64,000 nt of DNA from Lepiota brunneoincarnata (GCA_023014365.1 JAEBUN010000041.1:248001-312000), one strand, 5' to 3'; counted from the first letter of the stretch, positions 12,163-22,409 are shown. Notes: a model not told the origin generated them from the sequence alone. Numbers and translations are program-made.

Positions 12163-13473
12163 TTAGTACTTGGTATAGCCCCCTCTAGCCTCCAACATAG
12201 TGTGAACCCTTCTAGGCATACTTTCAATCAAATTCTGACACACTGAAGGTGGAATCTTATTCCACTCCACCTGTCCTCTCCCACAACTCCAATATTCCTC
12301 CAGCTTCCTTTTGATATAAGTCCATAGGTGTTTAATAGGATTGAGGTCAGGAGACTGTGGGGGCCATACCATAACCTCCATTTTAGCCCTTTTATACCAC
12401 TTTGTAGCCATTTGGCTCTTGTGCTTGGGATCATTGTTTTGTTGGAAGACAATATCTCCCACCTTCTTCTTGTACCACCTAAGGCTTTCCTCATCTTTCA
12501 AAATGCTGGTATAAAGGTTAGCATCCATCTTCCCCTCAATTCTGCATGGGATTCCCCCTCCTTCCCATAACATGCAACCCTAGACCATGATAGAATCTCC
12601 TCCAAACTTCCTAGTTCCATCTCCCAGCCTACTTTTCAGCTTTTCTGACCCTCTTTTCCAAACCCAATACCTTCCATCTGATCCCAAACAATTGATTTTG
12701 ATTTCATCTGACCAAACTACCCTCTTCCAGTCTTCCAAAGTCCAGTTGACATGTGCCTCAGCCCACTCCATCCTCTTCTGCTAGTGAGCTAAGCTGAGAA
12801 AAGGTTGTTTCACTTTGACTACAGCTTTCATTCCAGCTCTTTTGAGTGCCCTGCAAACAGTATTGGTAGAAAGAGATTGCTGGGTCATGTGTTAGAGTGA
12901 CTTGGTAACCTGAACAGCATTATCGGCCTTTTGAGAGGTGATGTTAGGGGAGTAAGAGGCCGGAACCAATTTAATATTTGAGTGCTGATCGTAATCAGCA
13001 CGCACACTACTTAAGTACAACAATGGTCTGCGCACAGACTGGGTAACCAAACACTACATAGACTACCAGAATTAATATGCGCAAACAACATACAACAATA
13101 TATAAAATTGTATGTGTGGTCAAGCTTGGGGATAGGGATGGCCAAAGGATGAGGCCGGGCTTGGCATCGGGCATCAGCTAGAGTGGCTGAACCCAGATGC
13201 TTTACCACAGACCTCTAGACGTACCTTGCATAAGGGGGGGCAACTGCCAGTCCCCTTACAGGTGATGAGTTTGACAGCATAGTGGGTATCACAGGAGGAA
13301 AGCTTGGATGGATGGCCACCAACAGACTTGGAGAGTGTTGATCAATATTTGGAGTGAAGTCTGGATATAGTACCAAGGCCTAGGCCCATAGTAGAAGAGA
13401 TTTGGGCAGCAGAAATTCCCTTGTCCAAGAGAGAGAGAATATGATTGATCTGGGTAGTAGAAAGTGACCTCAT
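12163..13473 (-). pseudogene. Tc1/mariner transposase with damaged catalytic triad
   Basis: The start at 13473 (MRSLSTTQINHIL) leads into a helix-turn-helix (GISAAQISSTMGLG). After the MITE the frame resumes with WTLEDWKRVVWSDEIKIN (first catalytic Asp, about 12700). A stop replaces the Trp of the usual SIMVWGC (about 12577). Next come FQQNNDPKHKS (second Asp, about 12440) and SPDLNPIKHLW (about 12340), where the third acidic residue of the canonical NPIEHLW is Lys. It is therefore inactive for three independent reasons: insertion, nonsense change and loss of the third acid. Confidence 0.85.
12944..13259. mobile_element. hAT-like MITE
   Basis: This is a 316-bp insertion in the Tc1/mariner transposase gene, flanked by an 8-bp direct repeat AGGTGATG (12936-12943 and 13260-13267). 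Its ends are related inverted sequences (TTAGGGGAGT at the left; the complement of the right end is GTAAGGGGACT). An 8-bp target duplication with short imperfect inverted ends is the signature of hAT elements. No ORF of its own is seen, so it would depend on a transposase in trans. The assignment is inferred from the duplication length and ends only. Confidence 0.6.
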
Positions 13474-13805
13474 GGTAGGATATGGTAGGTTAGGGGGTTG
13501 GGTCAGGTATAGGAAGTAAGCACCTATATATTTACATTATCCTATAGGGTCACATGATTTTATTTGCATTTATTTGATTACATTAAACAAAATCATGTGA
13601 TTATATATTAAGAGTTCCAAAACCTTTCCAATGCACTATAAATATTGTTTAATTCATTGACTTCCAAATATGAAATATTATGTGATCATTACTAAATCAA
13701 TTAGTAGATAAGATATAGGGGTATATATATTTAAAATATGAGGTCTCTAGCTTTAGTATATCTAGAGCTATTCAAGGAATAGTTGAGAACTGGAGAATAT
13801 TGGAA

Positions 13806-14497
13806 TGTTATGATCCATGCTCCAAGGATAACTGGAGATGGCCTTCAATCACTCTGCAAGGTGTCCAAGACAGTTGGCCTTGTAGAGCTTAGTGGATTGC
13901 GCTCAATGAGATAATGAGGGAACATGCCAAGTTAAGGCAGAGAGGGTTAACGACCGCTGTTAACAAGATTAAAGCTTAGGGCTTTAATCTCTACTTGTAC
14001 AGGCCTTATATACCTATGAGACACTATATACTCATTATAGGTAGTTGGGCTGTTCTACTGGTCATCCACAGTCTTGGCCATGATGTGCATCCCAGCTGAT
14101 GGCATCCTACTGTTATTTATATTACAATGAGTCAGTGTCCTCATTCTTACTGCTGTGCGATGTTCCATCGCTTTCCTCTGACTCATAATCTCCTTCTCCC
14201 GATTCTATCTCCATGGAGTCTCCTCCATTCTCACTCTCCACTCTCTTGGTACTTCCATCTACATTGGAGGTTGGATTGGTTGATCCATGGCTGTCCTCTT
14301 CATCCTCAGGGTATTCCAGAATATCCTCCAGAGTTATCTCCATTCCTGCTTCTCTTGCCAGGTCCTGCATGGCGTTATAATATTCCCCTTCTTTGTCTTC
14401 ATATTCCTGTGCTTGTAACTGGTCTGTGGTCTCCTGTACCCATCTTGTAAAGTCAAATAGTTGTTCCTGTTCCTCTCAATCTGGACTATTCATAACA
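13806..14497. mobile_element. TG...CA insertion, probable solo LTR
   Basis: The insertion begins TGTTATGA and ends TCATAACA, and is bounded by a 5-bp direct repeat TGGAA (13801-13805, 14498-14502). Excising it restores the right inverted repeat of the 11925-14520 element. A 692-bp TG...CA block with a 5-bp duplication is what a solo LTR looks like. Unusually, its right half carries an open acidic reading frame on the minus strand (about 14480-14122, with LFDFTRWVQETTDQ and EDILEYPEDEED), so it might instead be a deleted element keeping a bit of coding sequence. Confidence 0.6.
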
Positions 14498-14889
14498 TGG
14501 AAAGGTTTTGGCAGCTACTGTATGTACAAAATTTGAAGTGGATATGTTGAGCTTTGTACCCACTGTGTGCAAAATAAGTTTCAATGTATAAAGGAGTGGT
14601 GAGTGACTGTAAGTACTGGTAAGAAAAAATCAAACTACAGTACTATCAGCAAAGGAATGTAATGTTGCATAAATGGCCCTCACCTCAGTCACTTGTTATG
14701 CATAAGTACTGAGGGAAGTGTCCATAAGCTATCTGTAATACATATCTATGTAGTAAAAGGATGAGGGGGACTACATTCTGTCAAAGTCCTCCATTTACCA
14801 GAGTGATCCAATCATTTTCCCAGCATGTGATGTGGGAAATGTGCTGGTCAGTTAGCTCCCACTTGCAAAACAGCCTTTGCAGGAGTCAC

Positions 14890-15738
14890 ATTGTGTGCAT
14901 GCCTTGATCTCAAACCACCACCATCCCCCGGCACTAATTGTGCTGGGGCCCCCAGTATCTTACCAAACACCTTACATTAATCCCCTATTCCAATGTCTCT
15001 CACCATCGGTCACTTCCTAGTCACCACTCCCACATCAAGGCCCCTCTGTATTATACCTGGGTTGCCACTGTCCATGATGGTTTGCAAACCCATCAACACT
15101 CTTGCAGCCCAATGGCCCTTCTGTCAACCTCAACCATCCTCCGAACTTCTCAAGATGGTGGATTAACACATAGATCATCACCAACTCCCTGCTGGGGATG
15201 TCATTTCCAATTGGAGGCCTGAGACCAAGCACCCCAAGAGACCTTTTTGTAAGGTCTTGGAGGTGCAGAGAGGGTTTGATTCCCTACTCAAAGGTACATT
15301 GCAACTGGGCTGGTGCTCCAGGAAGACCACTTGGTCGAACCAACACCATATCCACCTGTTGCACCCACTGCTGTGGACCACAGTGAGAGCCCTTTGGGGT
15401 GCTACACCAATATATAAATGCCATGAGCAGCCTGGGTTAGGAGTTGCAAGTTGCTTCGTCATTGGGATTGCAATGGCAGGATCCAGCTCTGAGGTACTGG
15501 CTACAAGAGGCTATCCTTCTGGGTAAAAGGTTACAGCTGCCTGTTGTTTTTCTATTACTGCTGCCTTGTTTTTACTGCAGACCTTCACCTCTACTAGAAA
15601 CCTCTACACATCCTCTCAAACTTTATTACGTAGAACCACCACTGTTGACCTCTGGGCATTAGGCCCGACCGCGTCTTAGCACTAGTTTGCTTGTTGCAGT
15701 ATATAAATGCAGAGTTCCAAAAAAAAAAAAAAAAAAAA
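14890..15738 (+). mobile_element. Poly(A)-tailed non-LTR retroposon
   Basis: An 18-base A tract (15721-15738) ends an 849-bp segment that is flanked by the 11-bp direct repeat GCAGGAGTCAC (14879-14889 and 15739-15749). A 3' poly(A) tail plus a variable target duplication is the hallmark of target-primed reverse transcription. Inside, 'gggtttgattccct' at about 15277 resembles a pol III B box, but no matching A box at the usual spacing was found. No reverse-transcriptase sequence is visible, so it could be a SINE-like element, a truncated LINE or a processed transcript copy. It ends 168 bp upstream of the kinase start codon. Confidence 0.6.
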
Positions 15739-15905
15739 GCAGGAGTCACGTGATGACCACGCGAGGAACATGTGGTCGTTCAAGCCCCTTCATTAGGTCC
15801 TCTCGCCTGGCCAACCCGTGGCTAGCTCTGCTTTTCCTCTCCCTCAACACTGCAGCACCCGACGCCGCATCCCCCACAACTACTACCACACGTCATCGCG
15901 GTGCA

Positions 15906-17829
15906 ATGACAGGAGCTGGAGACAATATTAGCCCTAACCACACTTTTTTTGTTCGAAAACGTACTCACCAACAAATCTCGGACAGTGAGGAGGATGAGCC
16001 TCGGACAGCGCCCTCCGACCAAGAGGAAATCGAGAGGAGACGTCGTAAAAATACTATAGCAGCCAGGAGGTCCAGGTTGCATAGACTCGAACAGAAAATA
16101 GAACTGGAGGCCAAGGTCGCTTTCCTCGTTCAGGAGAATGAAGCCTGGAGACAGCGGGTGTTGATGCTCCAGCACAAACAAGAGGGTAGGGATGAGAGTG
16201 AGGATGAAAGTGGAAAGGAGCGGGGGCGGGAGCGGGGACGGGAGGTGGAGCGGGAACAGGAGAGTAACAGGGACAAAGAGAAGTATAGAGATTCTTGTGT
16301 TCTTGTATCAACTCTCGCAGCTTGAAACTCAGTAAAGGACGCCAAGATTGCTAGTCTCCGTAATGATGATGCTCAATATATGGTCGACTTCTTGATCAAA
16401 GTGAGTCTTACTAGTACTACAGTAAAGTGCTTCATTTAGGATAACGGACGTTCCTTTAAAAGGTGCTCGACGACAGTGACGTTCTCCAATCGCCACGCGA
16501 AAGAAAGCACATTTTACATATTTTCACTAAAGTAATCAAGTCGGCTCAGGTCTTCCCCCGATGTCTCAGGCTTGCAGGTGTACGATGTGACCTCATCCAC
16601 CCAGTTCAGCAGGGAGGGTTCGGCTTCATCTACAAAGGGCAGTTCAATGGCCGGGCGGTGTGTGTCAAAGCTGTTCGTATGTATCAAAGAGGTGCGAGCA
16701 AACGAGTTCTGAGAGTATGTCATTTGTCCAAGATCTTGACGTTCGTTGTTCATGAGCCCTCTTTTGCTACAGGCCCACGCAGGAGAGCTCGCACTCTGGA
16801 CCTACATATCACACCCAAATGTCGTCCCATTTTACGGCGTCTACCTCTCTGACGAAGAAATACCAAGGATTTGCATGGTTGCTCCATGGATGAAGGCAGG
16901 TGACCTCACTTCCTATCTTAGCCGTTCCCCGCAGACTCCGGTTGTTCCCTTGGTATGTAATCATATCGTGATGCTGTCTCCACATTCCTAATCGTAAGTC
17001 ACAGCTTTCTGATATTATACGTGGGCTCGAATACTTACACAGCATGGGGATTGTGCATTCTGACCTCAAAGCGGCAAGTTTTTAACTAATTTTGAGGATA
17101 TGAACTCGTCCTGATGCTTAGAACTCGCAGAGCAATGTCCTGGTTTCGGAAACTCAAAGGGCGATGCTCGCAGACTTTGGTGTTTCCAATATCGCTTCAA
17201 CGGTTGTTGGCACCACCACTGCTGCGGAGTATTCTGGGACCACGAACTGGATGGCTCCAGAGTTCTTCACTGGGGACCTTGTGCCGCCACCAACTTACGA
17301 GACTGACATGTGGGCATTTGGCTGCATCTGCTTCGAGGTGAGATGGTCCTCCCTCTTTCCGTCAGCAACTTCTGTTCAACCGGTCCTTTGATTTTCAAAG
17401 GCCTTTACAGGCGAAATCCCATTTGCCCAGTACGTATTGCCTGCTCAATTGATATGTGCCTTCTTGAGGGGAGGAATCGATCCGGAACGACCAGTCCTGG
17501 GTGATAGGCAGGTATGCAAGTTGGTTGATAATGCAGTGGGACCAATGATACGAAGCTGCTGGGACTATGATCCACCAAGTCGCCCATCGGCGAGTGCTGT
17601 CCGGAACCTCATTGATGCCTTGAACATGGGTGATGGTCGTCCTCCCGTTGAACTTGATCCTGCTATTCTCGGTCACAATGAGAGGAAGGCTAGGTCGCAA
17701 ACGACTATGATTGACTATGATAGTGTACAAAGCATCCTTCATTCTTGGGTGAGCCGTGAGAGATGTTTATTGTGTGGGCTGCCTTTGATATATTTCATGT
17801 AGATCCAGGCAAGACAGGGAGGGTCCTGA
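15906..17829 (+). CDS. bZIP segment fused to TKL-type protein kinase
   Basis: The proposed eight-exon gene (15906-16263, 16333-16400, 16463-16714, 16773-16952, 17005-17073, 17131-17337, 17401-17748, 17803-17829) has consistent phases and gives about 502 residues. Exon 1 holds a basic region RRRRKNTIAARRSRLHR followed by a zipper with Leu/Leu/Trp/Leu at heptad spacing. Exons 3-7 hold a kinase domain: glycine loop QQGGFGFIYKG, VCVKAV Lys, HSDLKASN catalytic loop (HSD instead of HRD, as I recall in Agaricomycete TKL-like kinases), DFGVS, and C-lobe MIRSCWDYDPPSRPS. Introns are 52-69 nt. The fifth uses a GC donor (GCAAGT at 17074). The first intron removes an in-frame TGA at 16323-16325. If that intron is wrong, the bZIP part is a separate ORF ending there. 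It probably phosphorylates Ser/Thr/Tyr targets. Catalytic residues are all present. Confidence 0.75.
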
Positions 17830-18900
17830 AAGGTTACCAATAACGAACGCTGTCCTTCGTGACTTGGCGTGGTCCTGGGGACTCCCGCCGCCCGCCTACT
17901 TTAAAGGCCAGGCATGTACGCGGTGATCAGGGATTGACCCGGCTGTTATGCTGCATATATCGAACCGGTTAATAAGAATCTACTTGGGCATGTTTCAAGA
18001 GCTTTCTCATACCATCAGACTGTCAGAGGTAAATTATAGTCCGCTATGGCTTTGATAATACCATTGTTTACCCAGGCTGTTGGAACACAATTAACCCTAG
18101 ATTTGCGTCACGTAAAATGTACATGCCATTACTTTGAAGAGCCTCTGTCCTATTCAGCATGAGTAGCACTCATGTTTGCATCATCAGGAGAGTCATCCAA
18201 ATTATCCAGTTCTGACGCCGGAGCTCTGGTATCACTTGCTGGGGAAAGGATCGTGCAACATTTGACAAAGCGCATCCCGAATCGCTGTTGTAGACTATAA
18301 TTACGGTTTGATTCTTACTCGTCTGTCTCACACGGCGACTTTAGCAAAGTTTACACCCGCACGGCAGGCTGCCCCACGATATACATACAACTATGATACA
18401 GATCGTCATCCAAGTCTCATTGTTCCCTCGCCGGCAATCACTATCTCTTCTCGCTCCTCGGTACCGATACCACGCCCTCTCATATCAAAAGCTCCAGCGC
18501 CTTTGTATCTTTAATCAATCAATTGGCCACCCAACAACAATACAACTGCAACAGGAACAAAGAACAGAGTCAGCACCAGTTGTATTGTTTTATCTTGTAG
18601 AACATGAGAATAAGACTTAATCTCCAGTCTACTTCACGCTGGAACCGAATCCAGCTCGGAGATACATCCTCAAGAGCCATATAAGCCACTAGTAAACCGC
18701 CTACACTGGGCACCTCCATCCAGAAAGCATTTCATTGAAACAGCCATCCTGGAAATAAGTCGCATTGCATTTTTCACACCCGACATCTTCCTCCCTCCTG
18801 GTGTTTCAGGTATAACCAAGGCACTTGGTGTCGAGGATCCCCTCGCCAGCAGCCAAGAAATGTATCTGAGGCACGTCAGACGCCCTAGTATGCCATCAGC
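17830..18900. other. No recognisable gene; array flank begins
   Basis: Nothing codes recognisably between the kinase gene and 18300. At 18330-18480 there is a stretch ('atacatacaacta...cactatctcttctcgctcc') that recurs at about 40090-40185 next to a DUF6699-like copy, marking the left edge of the amplified module region. Confidence 0.5.
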
Positions 18901-19194
18901 TTACATTCTGACATTGCCAATAGCTCAGAGCGTGGGCATCAACACAAAGTTTAACCAAATCTAACGAGCGGTGTATAAAATTACCCCCGAATGTGCATCG
19001 CTGGAGACCATAGGAGCTGATTGCATACACGACAGAGTAGCAAGAGGTATCACTGACTGCTGGGAGAACGGAAAGTAATTCCAGACATTTGGTAGTTGCT
19101 CCAGGAAGGCCTTGGGCGGCATCGGGCGAGATCAAGCAAGCGATAGGACATCGGAAGCGGGGACCGGACAGGGCTCTTGAATTGAAGACATAGC

Positions 19195-19395
19195 TCACTG
19201 TGGGGTGCTGCAAGCAACCACGTCCAAGGCGCCAACGGGGTGGCGGACAGTCCATTTTGAGGATATGGCGGCACCAGCGACGGGCCCACCGGTAGGGAGG
19301 GTAAGGGGCGGCACAGAGATGAGTGTCGAAAATGGGTGTGGAGGGGATTGAGGCAGATAGGTAGGAGGGTGGACCTGCTGGCACTCGAACTATGA
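19195..19395 (+). pseudogene. DUF6699-like protein, copy D2 (internally deleted)
   Basis: The frame reads HFEDMAAPATGPPVGR then jumps to VRGGTEMSVE and ends near LALEL-stop at 19393-19395. Compared with D3, the middle block carrying VDP...VSVGDVQRAV and the RVEQMAQLRG segment is missing, and another frame change is needed at about 19345. It is a remnant of the family. Confidence 0.6.
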
Positions 19396-19469
19396 GGGGC
19401 CCAAGTCAAGCTGCAAGTTGGTGAGTCCGGAAAGCCGACCTGGAGCTGTAGATTTTGCACAACGCTGAA

Positions 19470-20690
19470 GAATAGGAAGCAAGAGATTATTTTCTTCTTT
19501 CGTTTCGCTCAAAAAATTTCGGATCCGAAAAGTGTTGGGGTCTCGGTTCAACTATAAGAATGCTGTATTGTGCCGTTATAATGCCATACACATCGGTAGG
19601 ACATGGGTCCAGAGATGAAGAGATGTTGAGTATTGAAGTATAAAAGCGCATGGAAACGAGATAAGAGGGGAGTGGGGGAAAGAGAGATGGACGGAGGAGG
19701 GGATGGTGTGGGGAGGGGCGGAAGAGGAAAGTGGGGGTGGTTGCGCAACCTCGGCATTTGCCACCCATTCGTAGGCTTGGCTACCCGAGCCTTTAGCTAG
19801 GAAATTTGCCTTGTTCCCTGTTACAAAAAAATGGTCATTCTGAGGGGAATTACCTAGCCCAGTGATTTCCCTCGGAATAGCGTAGCTGCCCCACCGCGAT
19901 ACTGTGCACCCACAGCTTCCATATACAGCATACTTAGATCGGGTATGTACAAGATTTTTTGGAATCCATTGACTACGCCACATGTATCCAGCCTTCGGCT
20001 AGGATGCACAAGAGGAGTGGGGGCCTCTACATACTCAATGCGAAGACACGCCCAAGAAAAAGAAGAAATCATTTTTTCTCAGTAAACACACTACAAGACT
20101 TTTAGCCGCTCAAAACCCTACTCCACGTCCACAAAAAGCGGCATGAAACCGCTCAAACTCATCCCCCTCAACTAAAAAACACCATACAACACAACGATGC
20201 CTCGCGAGGATACTGATGCCGGGACAGAGGACGAGAGAGGTAAGCAGATCACATTCCAGTTCCCACGTCAATCCCATGGCATCCGGTCTGCCCTCTCTCC
20301 CCCTTCCCCGGGCCCCCTCCATCTACTCCTCAACGAAAGTGACTCCAAAGATCTCCCACAACTTGCATCCAGGAACAACGCTCAAAACACTAAAACTCCA
20401 GAGCATCGCCAACCCGATCCTGCGAATAAGTCAAGCGCACAAGGCGAAGGTACTACCCACAAGTCACCGTGCGGTGAGCAGGTCATTCTCCGAGTGGATT
20501 ACTGGGTCCAGAACAACAAAAACCTGACAGCACTCGTCGCAGACTACACAGAGGTCTTGCGCCTAGAGGTTGAGCCGCCGCATCGGCCAGCAACCGACCA
20601 AGACCAAGCAAGCGTAGGACATCGCCAAAGCAGAGAGGAGCAAGACCTCGACCCGAAAGGATATTGGCTTTAAGGTAGTTTCAAGTCGAA
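19470..20690 (+). repeat. Module block C, copy 1 (partners 27830-28760, 32690-33830)
   Basis: Three copies share the same succession. First comes 'gaagaataggaagcaag', then a purine-rich stretch (ggaggagaggagg), then an A-rich leader and the ORF starting MPRED. Copies 1 and 3 are followed after about 350-400 bp by a plus-strand DUF6699-like gene. Copy 2 is abruptly joined at 28760 to the far end of a minus-strand one. Confidence 0.7.
20197..20673 (+). CDS. Hypothetical MPRED protein, copy 1
   Basis: This ORF gives 158 residues, starting MPREDTDAGTEDERGKQIT with a central low-complexity Asn/Gln/Lys-rich part and a conserved block GEQVILRVDYWVQNNKNLTALVADY. The copy at 33359 keeps this frame with mostly conservative or missense changes and a similar total length, which favours a real gene over chance. 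The C-terminus differs between copies because of a frameshift after LVADY. I recognise no domain, signal peptide or membrane segment. It lies 365 bp upstream of DUF6699-like D3 in the same direction. A GTAAGC at codon 15 could be a splice donor. Confidence 0.45.
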   Translation: MPREDTDAGTEDERGKQITFQFPRQSHGIRSALSPPSPGPLHLLLNESDSKDLPQLASRNNAQNTKTPEHRQPDPANKSSAQGEGTTHKSPCGEQVILRVDYWVQNNKNLTALVADYTEVLRLEVEPPHRPATDQDQASVGHRQSREEQDLDPKGYWL

Positions 20691-21038
20691 CGAACCGGGT
20701 ACAGGGCTAATTTTCATTTAAGCATCAGGAGATATCGCACAGCTATCAAGAGCCAGAGCGCATTAGCCATATGTGAGCCAGCCCCAAGGTACCCAGTGGT
20801 AGAACAGAACTGAGCCAGGAGGTTTTAAAGCGCAGAGATTTCCCTGTCCGTGAGGGATACCGCCGAAGAGCTACAGACATTGGGCACCGTCCATTGAGGT
20901 ACACATACACTAGTGGGCGCTAAAATGCCGTTGGGTGCTCCAATAAGCCGCATACTGATACTAATGGTCAGGTCATAAAAAATACATTGCCTCGCAGAGT
21001 AAAGCGATACCTATAGAAAACAACATCAGCGAATAGCG

Positions 21039-21719
21039 ATGAGCAACCATTACCTCCTGGGATGGCCGAGGAACGGAGGGAGGGCCCGAGTACCCGCCCA
21101 GCAAATATACAGATTTGACTGTCCCCCTACCCCGATGTTAATACCGGTGCCATTACCGCCCGCCGACGATATCCCTATCAGCACCACACCAATGGACGCC
21201 GTAGGGGGCGGCGGCAACCAGATACTACCAAGCAACATGTTGCTCGAAAGGATGCCATGGGCAATTGATTTTGATCTGGAACGTCGAGAGGCACCGCGGC
21301 CCGTCGTCCAGCCCATCGCGGGTAATATACCAGCATATCCGGGACACATGTGGGGGGCCGTAAACGATTACGTCCAGGGCACCGTCCACGGAATAACAGT
21401 ACATTTTGCGGACGTTTCGGCGCCGGCGACGAACCCTGCGGTGGCAAGGTTGAGGATCGTGACAAACTTCGGGGGGACCATCGTAGTCGATCCTCGGTTA
21501 GGGAGCCACCACATCTCGGTCGGAGATGTACAGAGAGCGGTTGTCGCTTGGATGGGCCGAGTGGAACAGATGGCGCAATTGCGTGGGCAAAGCGCTGGGC
21601 TGACACGTCGGGTGACAGTGAAGACAAGGGATGGGGTGGAAATGAAGGTCGAACTATGGGTGTGGAGGGGCCTTGCGCAGATGGGGCCTAGGGTGGACCT
21701 ACTTGTGCTTGAGCTATAA
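21039..21719 (+). CDS. DUF6699-like protein D3 (intact)
   Basis: This is a 226-residue ORF. The start MSNHYLLGWPRN is shared with the intact copies D4 and D6 (MSN[CR]YF). Features in order are a Pro-rich linker (MLIPVPLPPADDIPI), then MPWAIDFDLE, PAYPGHMWGA, HFADVSAPATNPAVARLRI, VVDPRLGSHHISVGDVQRAV, RVEQMAQLRGQSAGL and the C-terminal RGLAQMGPRVDLLVLEL. The strand-rich core with PATxP, an LxI strand, VDP, a GDV helix and a final RGL...L block resembles the fungal DUF6699 fold family, whose function is unknown. No signal peptide or membrane helix is seen. It is convergent with D4 across a palindrome at 21964-22409. Confidence 0.6.
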   Translation: MSNHYLLGWPRNGGRARVPAQQIYRFDCPPTPMLIPVPLPPADDIPISTTPMDAVGGGGNQILPSNMLLERMPWAIDFDLERREAPRPVVQPIAGNIPAYPGHMWGAVNDYVQGTVHGITVHFADVSAPATNPAVARLRIVTNFGGTIVVDPRLGSHHISVGDVQRAVVAWMGRVEQMAQLRGQSAGLTRRVTVKTRDGVEMKVELWVWRGLAQMGPRVDLLVLEL

Positions 21720-21963
21720 GAAGTTCGCCCAAGGATGAATATCGGTGAGTCAGGTAAAATCGCTGCTGGAGTTGGTAGAATGCTGAGTCGATAGCCCACA
21801 GGACCAGAAGCGTAGGGAAAAAGGAGATTATCTTGCTTGTATATGAAAGTCCCAGGTCGAGACCAATTTACTGCCTGCTTAAGTTGAACGAGGAGAGGAG
21901 ACAGGACGGACCAATAGAATCACAGAAACCACCAGTCTCATGTTTGTGCTATCTGCGCGCCTA

Positions 21964-22409
21964 CGAATTTGTGAGCGTTGCCCGTGACTCAAGTCAGATA
22001 TGCATAGACCGACTATATGCTTGAATAAAAGAGAGATAGAGATGGGGAGGGGGAGGAGGAGTGAAAACACAGCATGGGAGGAACGGGGGAGCATCGGTGG
22101 GACTCGTTCCACAGTGCTGGGTCTGAACCAACGCAGCGGAACGCTCAGCAGTCATGCCAATTTCGGACGCCCCGATCACGTGTACGAAATCTTTGCTACT
22201 GGAAATAAATCTTAGCATGACTGCTACGCGGTCCGCTGCGTTGGTTCAGACCCAGCACTGTGGAACGAGTCCCACCGATGCTCCCCCGTTCCTCCCATGC
22301 TGTGTTTCCACTTCTCCTCCCCCTCCCCATCTCTATCTCTCTCATATTCAAGCATATAGTCGGCCTATGCATATCTGACTTGGGTTACGAGTAGCGCTCA
22401 CAAATTCGC
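21964..22409. repeat. 446-bp palindrome between convergent D3 and D4
   Basis: The arms 21964-22156 and 22216-22409 are reverse complements with scattered mismatches, separated by a 59-bp spacer. The arms carry the 3' flanks of the two DUF6699-like genes, so D3 and D4 form a tail-to-tail inverted duplication. Single-orientation versions of the arm occur at 28763-28990. Confidence 0.85.

Larger units (their letters stand above)
11925..14520 (-). mobile_element. Tc1/mariner element with long inverted repeats
   Basis: The ends begin CAGTAGCTGCC(A/G).AACCTTTCCA, and TA flanks both sides (11923-11924 and 14521-14522). The arms extend about 210 bp as inverted repeats: 11925-12137 pairs with 13610-13805 plus 14498-14520. 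The right arm is split by the 13806-14497 insertion. A Tc1-type transposase relic is read on the minus strand between the arms, and a 316-bp MITE sits in it. It is inserted in the 3' flank of the pogo-like transposase gene, inside that element. Confidence 0.8.
4331..14609 (+). mobile_element. pogo-like DNA transposon (outer shell of a nest)
   Basis: The terminal inverted repeats are 4331-4356 and 14584-14609, beginning CAGTCACTCACCACTCCTTT. They match almost perfectly and are flanked by TA (4329-4330 and 14610-14611), the target used by the Tc1/mariner/pogo superfamily. The element's own DNA is 4331-4952, 9263-11922 and 14523-14609, about 3.4 kb. The rest consists of later insertions. It encodes a DDE1/CENP-B-type transposase relic at 9352-11756. 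The left segment, 4357-4952, carries no recognised gene. Confidence 0.8.

Noticed and set aside
15822..16345. Minus-strand ORFs opposite the bZIP exon
   Set aside because: They are low-complexity shadows of the charged coding strand, with no recognisable domain.
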